Source: Liriodendron chinense
Lineage: Eukaryota > Streptophyta > Magnoliopsida > Magnoliales > Magnoliaceae
Assembly: GCA_003013855.2 (NCBI GenBank)
Contig: PVNU02000773.1
Coordinates: 1,597,001 to 1,661,000 of the forward strand
Length of the DNA: 64,000 nt
Direction: 5' to 3'
The stretch's first letter is position 1. Each line of letters opens with the position of its first letter. Position numbers and translations under genes: made by a program. Below the pieces are notes generated by a model that was given only the letters and a program-made list of their open reading frames with translations, had not been told where the DNA came from and did not search any database. Below, in pieces: positions 57,675 to 64,000 of this stretch.

Positions 57675-57918
57675 CTCCGGTATGAGCAAAGCAGGTGTGG
57701 AGGTAGTTCTCGTCGACCCAGTACTGCAAATCGCCGATCCAAAGGGTTCTTATCTCGTCGGCCGAGGTCGGTTGGTGGTACGTGGGCTGAGCAGCAGCGC
57801 CCCAGGACTGTTGATGCTGGGCGGGTTGAGCCTGCTGCTGCTGCCCCCCGCCGCTCATCATCATCCACTGCTGCTGCTGCGATTCCATTTCCATTTGCGT
57901 TGCCGTTTGGGCGCGCAT
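41427..57918 (-). CDS. RBP45/47: RBP45/RBP47-family RNA-binding protein, three RRMs (8 exons, complete)
   Basis: This family comprises plant nuclear/cytoplasmic oligouridylate-binding proteins that bind mRNA and enter stress granules. Exons on the minus strand: 57673-57918, 48996-49479, 48063-48139, 47851-47981, 47181-47277, 43403-43564, 41624-41724, 41427-41517; 1389 nt, 462 aa. The ATG at 57918 (MRAQTATQ) is the first one in the frame; MEMES at 57894 is a possible alternative. The N-terminus is Gln/Met-rich. RRM1 has RNP2 LWIGDL (59-64) and RNP1 EGYGFVEF (98-105); RRM2 has IFVGDL (152-157) and KGYGFVKF (192-199); RRM3 has IFVGGL (270-275) and KGCGFVQF (303-310). A Tyr/Gly/Ala-rich tail (about 346-399) and a conserved end (DPLATPDVDKLNAAYLSVH, GRPLW) follow. 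The end matches RBP45/47-like proteins of the At5g19350 type as I remember them. The first intron is 8.2 kb because of a Copia element, and its donor lies in a microsatellite. Confidence 0.93.
42245..42299. repeat. (CT)n microsatellite
   Basis: About 27 CT units in the RBP intron between exons 6 and 7. The matching open frames are artefacts. Confidence 0.97.
43827..43974 (-). mobile_element. tRNA-derived SINE with 18-bp target duplication
   Basis: A block of about 148 bp is flanked by a perfect duplication GAAGCAAACATTTCTTCT (43809-43826 and 43975-43992). On the minus strand it has a tRNA-like head with a B-box-like GGTTTGAGAC and an A-rich tail, as a SINE should. The body has GGGTCGGGTCGGGTAC repeats. 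It sits in the RBP intron between exons 5 and 6, and in the same orientation as the gene. Confidence 0.8.
44340..44760. repeat. MITE-like palindromic remnant
   Basis: Words such as TGTGGGGCCAACATATCC, CCCATCCATTAG, GTGGGCCACACC and later GTGGGCCCACTTTTGTGGC occur in opposed orientation, like the palindromic family seen elsewhere in the window but more diverged. Ends are unclear. Confidence 0.4.
45480..46210 (-). pseudogene. LINE-type reverse transcriptase tail (zf-RVT) remnant
   Basis: On the minus strand around 45740-45780 the translation VEENVPHLFLHCSFEWRIWG matches the zinc-binding end of plant LINE ORF2 proteins (E-x-x-x-H-L-F-x-H-C). Around 45520-45600 CPWCMWMERNRRFFRDKG matches the family's W-x-x-x-W-x-E-R-N-x-R motif. 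Frames shift between the blocks. It lies in the RBP intron between exons 5 and 6. Confidence 0.7.
46226..46650. repeat. 215-bp tandem duplication in an RBP intron
   Basis: Copy 1 (46226-46440) and copy 2 (46441-46650) share TTAAACRCTAAAAGCTTCCA, CACCATTGGTTCTGGTTGCC and CAGCCTGTTAATC with scattered substitutions. No coding sequence is seen. It follows the LINE remnant. Confidence 0.85.
50202..50939 (+). repeat. 369-bp direct tandem duplication of an LTR-like segment
   Basis: Copy 1 is 50202-50570 and copy 2 is 50571-50939; they match nearly base for base (AGTGTTGGAGCAGACGAGTT... to ...CCCTCGGGTGTTGAGG). Each has a TATATATACTGTGAGAACCC promoter-like stretch and an AATGAATAGAAAATTCG stretch, resembling the end of a polyprotein plus LTR R/U5 of a Gypsy-type element. 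I see no primer site or target duplication. It lies in RBP intron 1. Confidence 0.85.
51723..52442 (+). repeat. 5' LTR of the second Copia element
   Basis: Starts TTGGGGGGGATTTCC (the usual TG start is mutated to TT, with an expanded G run) and ends GTTTTCCCTACA. The primer-binding site follows two bases later. CTTTT precedes it. Confidence 0.92.
52517..53390 (+). pseudogene. Copia gag (stops, damaged zinc knuckle)
   Basis: The frame opens with MEASTRNRMVSLNDSN at 52517 and meets a TGA where this family has Trp; another frame break follows before the long open stretch from 52655. That stretch contains the UBN2/gag core (HIRQWLDDSIFHHVSNESSA, LQALLLLSSLPNNWETLV) and a zinc knuckle at 53204-53245. 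The knuckle reads CYNCGQLGQYQHEC, so the zinc-binding His is Gln. A Lys/Glu-rich tail follows. Confidence 0.9.
53400..54838 (+). pseudogene. Copia protease remnant, GAG-pre-integrase and integrase (broken)
   Basis: Frames at 53412-53846 hold the protease tail and pre-integrase motif (LWHKRLGHMSEKCMQILAK). Frames at 54070-54321 hold the integrase core with IRTNNGGEYTS (about 54152-54184): the catalytic Asp of this motif is Asn. PQQNSVTERMN follows. The segment 54449-54838 has the C-terminal part (VFGCKAYVHMPKE, CIFLGYEKAEFSYKLWD). Stops and frameshifts fall near 53846, 54000 and 54300-54450. Confidence 0.88.
54786..56230 (+). pseudogene. Copia reverse transcriptase and RNase H (broken)
   Basis: The RT spans 54786-55532 (KDDDKWKMAMQDEMASL, KACLVVKGF, FDEIFSPVVKMSSIRVILGL, KTTFLHGDL, LKKSLYGLKQASRQWYKKF). 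The frame breaks exactly at the catalytic YVDD box (55511-55530), where one base appears missing, so the peptide reads LYVMTC and then stops. RNase H pieces follow (YTDVDMTSDTNRKKSTSGYS at about 56020-56080; GIVSWQSKLQKCVALYTTEA before a stop at 56159). Confidence 0.88.
56193..56300 (+). repeat. Short tandem duplication in the RNase H tail
   Basis: About 54 bp (TGTTGTGGATGAAGAGATTT... to ...AAGCAATAAAAGTATG) is repeated once, diverged (TGTTGTGGGTGAAGAAATTT... AAGCAAAAAAAGTATG). It arose after or as the copy decayed, because it duplicates coding sequence. Confidence 0.75.
56577..57295 (+). repeat. 3' LTR of the second Copia element
   Basis: Starts TGTTGGGATTTCCC right after the polypurine tract and ends GTTTTCCCTACA. 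CTTTT follows at 57296-57300. Confidence 0.93.
57624..57671. repeat. (GA)n microsatellite abutting the RBP exon 1 splice donor
   Basis: About 24 GA units on the plus strand. On the gene's strand exon 1 ends ...GGAGAG at 57673 and the intron opens GT at 57672-57671, running directly into (CT)n. So the donor reads GTCTCTCT and the tract starts at the splice site. Confidence 0.95.
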
Positions 57919-58433
57919 GATATTGATATATACGCACCCGTGCGCACGAGGACTACTATGGTACTCGGGTCGAGCAACGTCACTCACGCATCGTCGTCAT
58001 TGGTTCAGTGCGCCCACCAAGGATTAGGCCGAAAAATGACGCTGATGGGGACAGTCAAACGGACTGTTGAAATAGATGGTTAAGATCGTCCGAACAATTT
58101 GATATGTGGACTTGTACAGGGGCCACGAATTGGATGGTCCACTGCGGAGGTTTGTATGCACCACGCACGGTTGATAGAGTGAGGCGGATTTGCCGGAAAG
58201 TTCCTGCGCTGGAGAGCGAGGTGGCGCCCACCGTGATGTTTGTGAGAAATCTAACCGGTACATTCGGTTTTCTATCTCGTTTTAGTACATGAGACCCAAA
58301 ATGAGGATGATCCAAAACTGAAGTGGGCCACACTGTAGAAAAAATTGGGAAAGAAGTGACTGCCGTTGAAACCTTCTTAGGTTCCACCTTTGATATTTAC
58401 ATGCCATCCAAACCGACATCCCCGCTCGGGCGG

Positions 58434-58895
58434 TTTGGGTGGATCTCTAATTGTGGAGCCCGCTGTGATGTATTTTCTTTACATCCACACTGTTCATCCA
58501 TTTTGAAAGCTCATTTTAGCCTAAATCCCAATAAATGAATTAGATCCAAATCTTAGGTGAACCACACTATAGAAAATAGTTGTAATTGAATCTCTACTAT
58601 TAAAAACTTCATAGGCACACGGGAATGTTTATTTGCCATCCAATTTATTGATAAGGTCACGGAGACCTAGATGAGGAGAAAAGCAAATATCAGCCTCATC
58701 CAAAACTTTCATAAATTGCCACTTTTTCATGTATTATGGTCTAACTTAGATTTGGATTTGTTTAATTTTTTATATCATGTCGTAAAATAACTTTTCAAAA
58801 TAGATAGATCGCGTAAATATAAGGCACATATGTCAAAATGGAACCCACCCTCAATGATCCCACCCACTTTTGTAGATCCGGGGACCCATCGAAGT
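58434..58895. mobile_element. Palindromic MITE, same TTTGGGTGGATC-end subfamily
   Basis: TTTGGGTGGATCTCTAATTGTGG at 58434 matches the left end of the 38265-38733 copy. The right end near 58895 (CCCACTTTTGTAGATCCGGGG) is diverged. Another half copy (58215-58420) abuts it on the left. Confidence 0.7.
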
Positions 58896-59261
58896 TGTGC
58901 CCTGTTCTCATTAAGATCAATTGAAAGCACAAAACACTTAGCATGATATAAAAAATTCATGGCCAAACTAATGTTTCAATCGTGGTATTCAATCTCCACC
59001 ATTTCCTCTCCCATAATCCACTTGAGTTTTGGATTTATCTATATTTTGATCACTTGTCCTAAATATAAGCTCATTAAATGGATGGATAGGGTGGATTTTT
59101 CATTTCTCACAAAGTAACCGTGAGCCTTACTTCACCATGTAAGAACCTATTGTGGAAGGCTTCCGGGAAATCTCCATCCATTGTAACAACGGAAATTTGA
59201 CAACCACGTGTTTATCATTCACATGGCTACAAATGTTTTACATCATGTAGGTGTTTTCAGC

Positions 59262-59890
59262 CACCGGGCGTATAGATGTTACGGTGGAGCGCACCACAAT
59301 TTTTCACCTGTGACTCACTTGAGTTTTGGATCCTGGTCCTTATCAACAGGTGGGATGGAAAATTAACATTCCAATGGCCATATGAAAATTTTAATGGTGG
59401 GGATTCAATTATGACTGTTTTCTATGGTATATTCCACATAAGATTTGGATCTACTTTATTTTTGAGACCATGGCCTAAAATGAGCTTTCGAAATGGTTGT
59501 ACGGTGTAAATGTAAGTCACATACATCACAATGGGCCTACAATTAAGGATCCACCGACATCGGGATACACCCAAGCGCGCACATAAGAAACAAGGGAGAT
59601 AAAGACATCCACCGTTGAAGCCTCCCCGCGCCTACCATGCCCGTTCATAAGGTGAATCCGATATGGACGAAGGTAAAACACATATATCAGCTTCCCCAAA
59701 TACTTCTGTGGCCCCCAAGAAATCCAAATGTTCAATTCCCATCGTTTCTGTAGTGTGGTCCATTTGAGCTTTTGGATCTACCTCCTGTTTGAGTGGATGT
59801 CTTAAAATGAGCTGGCGAAACGGATGGACATAGTGGATATAACACATACATCTCGGTGGGCCCCACAGAGCGGCTGCAGGCAACGTACGC
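59262..59890. repeat. Two diverged palindromic MITE copies
   Basis: 59262-59575 has opposed TTACGGTGGAGCGCACCAC and CATACATCACAATGGGCC. 59645-59890 holds a right half (GTAGTGTGGTCCATTTGAGC, ACATACATCTCGGTGGGCC). They occupy most of the gap between the divergent RBP and LPAT2 genes. Confidence 0.65.
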
Positions 59891-60425
59891 AAAGTTAACG
59901 TACAGCCCCGCTGTATGTGAACATTTATAGTTCGCGGCATAGGCAAAACGAACTTACAACGACCGTTACCTGACAAAGCGACAAGAAACAGAATCCAATC
60001 CAATTAAAGCAATGCCACGAAGATCCGCGCGAGTTGAGGTTGAATTGGTGAACTGCAGCACACGCGCACGCAGACTCAGGTATGAAACATCCATTCCAAT
60101 CAATAAGCAAATCCAACCGTGAACATGACATGTATCATGAATCAGTCCGATCACCATCAGGTAGACCACACCTGACCGACGAAAATCACGGTTGAAAGAA
60201 AAACACCAACAGTGTAAATTCCTTTGACTCTACGTGCCTGGATTTCAGAAAATAGTATATTTATGTTGAGCCCACCAAGTCACATGGCCTGGATTTCTCA
60301 CACACAAGCCATATTCCCACGTGGGCCGCAATTCACTACTTAAATCTCTCATCGCGCGTTTCATCTATTTAATCAATAATCGCGATCCACCTCCCGCCGA
60401 TCTCCTTCCCCCCATCTCTCTGGTC

Positions 60426-63002
60426 ATGGCGATCGCAGCAACAGCAGTCGTTGTTCCGCTGGGCCTTCTCTTCCTCCTATCAGGCCTCGTCGTTAATCTC
60501 ATTCAGGTAAATCAAAATCCCACTTTTTTTAAAAATTCTTCAATTTCTAAGGGTTTGATTGGTTTCAGCCATCACTCTGTTTCGTTTGGGGGATTTCTAG
60601 GACGAATTATTTGAATGTTTTGATTCTGTTCAGAGATTTTCTTTTCGAGCTTTGGTATCTGATTTTATATGAGTTTGGTCTGATTTTCATTTTTTGTTTC
60701 TGTTTGTGTTTTCTCCTTCTTTTTTCTTGTCATTTCCAGGCCATTGTCTTTTTGTCTCTCCGTTGGTTCTCGAAGAATATGTGCCGCTCGATCAATAAGG
60801 CAGTGGTAGAATTGCTGTGGTTGGAGCTTGTATGGCTTATTGATTGGTGGGCTGGGGTTAAGGTATTCTTGGCATCTCTTTTGTAATTTGAATTTATGGT
60901 TGGTTTGGATTGGAGGAATTTAAAATGGCTAAAAGGATTTGTTTCCAGGAAGCAAATTTCCCAAGGAGGAGAATCTGTTTGTCATGTTTGTGTACTGGGA
61001 ATGTAATTCTGGGGAATCCAGAAACCATGTTTGGGTACTGGGGAGGGAACTGCCAGGAATTATATGTGTGGTTTCACAAGAGAGTGAGTTTGAAGACATG
61101 ACTGTTGGCAGGGAATTCATTCATTACCCTAGAAATTGCAAGCTTGCTCCTCCCAAGGAATTTCGAAACTTCTCCATTGGTGGACATGGATCCAACCGGA
61201 AACCAATTCCAAGTATTTCCAGGAGCCCAAATGCAAGATTGCATTTAATTAGGGATTCCATTTCCCCATGGCTATTTCTCAAATATTGTATTATTTTGTT
61301 TCTTATTTTCACTGTGGTTATTGTCATGTTGCTCGAAGCCATTGTGATGCTCTGATAAGTGAAATTTGGCAATATGAATGTTGATGAATTTGTTGTTATT
61401 ATTTATTGGGGCGAGCTATATGATATGCAACCCACGTCTTTGCATAGTTTACTTGGATTTTTTATTTTTTTTTCGAACTAGCGGGGTCCATGGTTTGGTA
61501 GTCCAGATCATCAGGCTGTTATGTCCCATTGTGTATGGAGAATGCTTCAAGTCTCCAAGATTGGAAGATCCCAGCAACAGGTCTTGGGTTTTTTTTTTTT
61601 TTTTTTTTTTTATTTGAATATGGATCTTTGTAATTGAAAGGTTAGGGCTGTCCTATCGAGGAGACCTTTGGGTCATGGTCCATTGTGGTGGGATGCAACA
61701 CAAATTGCCTGGATTGCCGACCATAGGCCTCACTTGAGAATATAGAGAACCCACATATTGCATATCATGTAATTCCTCATCTGTTGGTGTATGGCTCTTC
61801 AGTGTTGCTGTTATGCTATGATTTTTTATGCTGCTTTTTCATTATATTGGTGTAAAGAGGAACCAAAAAGACAATGGAGGAAAGACTGGTAAAAGGATAA
61901 ACTAAACAAAAATCATACAATTTTTTATTTTATTTTATAAATAAATAACAACATTTCATTAAAAGCCAGATGGTTGCTTCTAGGGCTGTCAATGCATACG
62001 TTGATCTATGGATACCCAAAGTACCCAACCTGATTTAATCAAATATGGATCCACATATTTGGATCCAATTTAGATTGGGGTCGGGTAAGTGCTAGAATAT
62101 ATTACTTTTTTAGTTTTACCATTTATTTAATTGTATTTGTTATTAAAAACCATGCAAAAGTGTATCTTTTTAGCATTGATCCAGACCCAGATCCTGACCT
62201 GAACCTATGTTCAGAACAAATTCTAGTTCCAATTTTGGATACAAACACCACAGTTCATGATCAAAATTGGACCTGACAGGATCCAATGGGATTTGATGTA
62301 TGGTACATGTATTTGTACTCCTCAGGATCCAAATCCTATTCCCTTGACTAAAGAAGAGAATGGCATCTTGTCAACCACATCTGACCCAACAAAAGAAGTT
62401 GATCAAATAACATAAATGCCCACTTCATTCAAGAATTCATGCATGAATATATTTGGCATTAGAATAAACACATTTACTGTTACAAAGACTGCTTTCTCAA
62501 ACAAATACAGTCTTGAATCTAGAGGTACTTTTGGTTGCAGATCCAATTATATGCAGATTCTGAAACTTTTCAATCATTGGGTAAGGTTAAAAATTTTCTC
62601 ATGTGAAACAACCACTGATCACTGTATGTTCAAATTTTAGCTTAATACTTATGTTGGAGAACTTTTTCAGGTAAAGAACATGCGCTCGTTATATGCAATC
62701 ATAGAAGCGACATCGATTGGCTTGTTGGATGGGTCTTAGCTCAGGTGTGTATCTTTCATCTATTGCATCCATCCATGCTCACATACCTACTTGTATGCTT
62801 CCACATGCCAAAACCAGCATGGGTGGCAGAGAGGGTGTCAATGTTTCTGACTTGATCACCAGCAAGTATTACCATCTATGTATTTGATTAATTCCTTGTA
62901 GACTTATTCTTTTCTTTTCATTTATTTATTGATTCATACCAGCGGTCAGGTTGCCTTGGTAGCTCACTTGCCATTATGAAGAAGTCAGCAAAATTCCTTC
63001 CT
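60426..63002 (+). CDS. LPAT2: 1-acyl-sn-glycerol-3-phosphate acyltransferase, LPAT2 type (5' part; continues past window)
   Basis: The enzyme acylates lysophosphatidic acid to phosphatidic acid at the ER membrane in glycerolipid synthesis. Exons in window: 60426-60506, 60740-60862, 62541-62580, 62671-62744, 62943-63002, encoding residues 1-126 without a stop. Phases join correctly. The first segment MAIAATAVVVPLGLLFLLSG is a membrane anchor. Exon 2 gives LLWLELVWLIDWWAGVK, typical of plant LPAT2/LPAT3 and unlike the plastid LPAT1. The catalytic NHX4D motif is NHRSDID at residues 91-97 (exon 4), followed by DWLVGW and RSGCLGSSLAIMKK. The acceptor-binding and C-terminal membrane exons of this family (about 380 aa in all) are not in the window; the last intron is at least 1 kb. 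Exon 3 is only 40 nt. The start context (tggtcATGGcg) is good. Confidence 0.92.
60863..62540 (+). other. LPAT2 intron 2
   Basis: It has a T-tract at about 61590-61611 and a TAGGGCTGTCAATG start near 61983 that looks like the left end of a hAT-like MITE whose right end I cannot place. A 138-codon frame at 60939-61355 has no known domain and starts inside the intron, so I do not call it. Confidence 0.6.
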
Positions 63003-63154
63003 GTGAGTTTTTCTTTTCTTTTCTTAATATCCAACTCCATTATTTTTGTTGCTTGTGATGAAGTCTTTGATTTTAGAGAATCATGGCATGCACACATGCG
63101 TGGATCTCTACCCATGTCTCATTGGTAAGCTGATTGAAACCATCTAAATTGTGG

Positions 63155-64000
63155 CCAATGTTTGCAATATTGATAATATCGGCCGATATCATCAATATTG
63201 CATGTCAGCAATATGAAATCCATAGGGAGTAACGCTGGAAAGGCTAGATTCCTGGGAATCAACGATAATATCGCACTTTATCGCTATGTATTGCAATGTA
63301 TCGGTGATATTGTGAGATATCATTGCTTTTTTCTAGAGAGTGTTACCAAGTATCGACGATATCTGTTGATCTCGACAGATATCGAAACGCACATCATCCT
63401 CCCAAAAAACCCCCAAAACCAATTTCTTTCCCATTTTTCTTCAAATTTCTCTATTTCTAAGCTATTAGTGGGTGGATTTCAGTCCATCCTTTGCTTGGAT
63501 TTGGGAGAAAAACCTACATTTGAAATCAGAATCAAGATTTTCTTGCATTTGGAGACGTTTCTCATTAGGTGAGTTATTTTGCTTTTTGATCCGTTTTTAT
63601 TTAAATCATATAAAATCAGTGTGAAATCATAAAAAATCCTTGATTCTTCATGTTTTCCATGAAAAATCAAGAATTTCAAACTCCATTTTCGAGATTTGAG
63701 TGTAGGTGGCCCGATTTGGGGAAAATTCGAAATTTCTCCAATTTCTCCCAAATTTCTTGCAATGTTGCAATCCAAAACATGAAATCAAGCATGTATAAGG
63801 CCTGGTTTACTAATTTGTTAACTTTTGTAAAATTTCAGAAAAAAATTATTTTTTAATTAAAAATAATAAAATATTATTATTATTTGAAATTTCCCTTCTA
63901 GCAGTGACCAATTGAGTGAAATTTCAAACTATTTAGATGTCTTTAATGAATTCATCATCACATACACTCTAATTTCCAAATTTGAGTGTAGGTGGCCCGA
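63155..64000. repeat. 'gatatt'-rich dispersed repeat in LPAT2 intron 5
   Basis: TTGCAATATTGATAATATCGGCC, TGTATCGGTGATATTG and TCGACGATATC repeat to 63400, resembling the family in ORC1 introns 11-12. The phrase TTTGAGTGTAGGTGGCCCGA occurs at about 63694-63713 and again at 63981-64000, marking an internal repeat cut by the window edge. Confidence 0.55.

Larger units (their letters stand above)
57919..60425. other. Head-to-head intergenic region, RBP gene / LPAT2
   Basis: Two and a half kilobases hold both promoters and three or four palindromic MITE copies, which leave about 290 bp beside the RBP start and about 530 bp beside the LPAT2 start free of recognised repeats. No gene is seen. A TATTTAAT at about 60366 could be a TATA-like element for LPAT2, which is weakly supported. 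Confidence 0.55.

Noticed and set aside
57919..57987. N-terminal extension of the RBP protein beginning SDVARPEY
   Set aside because: The frame opens on GTG, not ATG; the first ATG is at 57918, and family N-termini are short and Gln-rich.
60939..61355. 138-codon open frame in LPAT2 intron 2
   Set aside because: It has no domain and lies between well-supported exons 2 and 3; a near-complementary frame exists on the other strand.

Overview
This window is nuclear DNA from a flowering plant. The evidence is long, intron-rich genes with GT-AG introns, plant-type domain layouts, degenerate Ty1/Copia elements with tRNA-iMet primer sites, hAT-like miniature elements, a SINE, a LINE remnant and many CT/TA microsatellites. 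A palindromic repeat whose core reads like 'gtgggccccaccgtgatgtatgtg' and recurs many times makes me suspect a magnoliid or other early-diverging angiosperm. That is an impression from memory, not a result.

Layout. 1-10.5 kb: repeat-rich DNA with no convincing gene. 10.74-30.70 kb (+): a complete 16-exon ORC1 gene (837 aa: PHD, BAH, AAA+, winged helix). Its 7.6-kb intron 10 holds a whole but dead Copia element (17.42-23.33 kb), which itself carries a 745-bp hAT-like insertion. 32.6-37.2 kb (-): a complete 5-exon gene for a 397-aa protein I cannot name. It has a KEN box, several S/T-P sites and perfect and near-perfect mitosis-specific activator (MSA) motifs upstream, so it looks like a G2/M gene. 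37.3-41.4 kb: intergenic DNA with palindromic MITEs. 41.4-57.9 kb (-): a complete 8-exon RBP45/RBP47-type RNA-binding protein gene (462 aa, three RRMs). Its 8.2-kb first intron holds a second dead Copia element (51.72-57.30 kb) and a tandemly duplicated LTR-like block; another intron holds a SINE with an 18-bp target duplication and a LINE remnant. 58-60.4 kb: MITE-rich intergenic DNA. 60.43 kb to the right edge (+): the first five exons of an LPAT2-type lysophosphatidic acid acyltransferase, cut by the window end.

The genes do not form a pathway. ORC1 (E2F-like sites, G1/S) and the unnamed gene (MSA-like sites, G2/M) are both probably cell-cycle regulated and lie tail to tail, but this may be coincidence. 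Exon lengths and phases of the three complete genes were checked by hand and close in frame (2514, 1194 and 1389 nt). I found no CRISPR array, tRNA, rRNA or organelle gene. Nothing here is clearly a new biological system. The best candidates for a second look are the unnamed mitotic-type gene, the hairpin array inside its third intron, and a splice donor fused to a microsatellite in the RBP gene.
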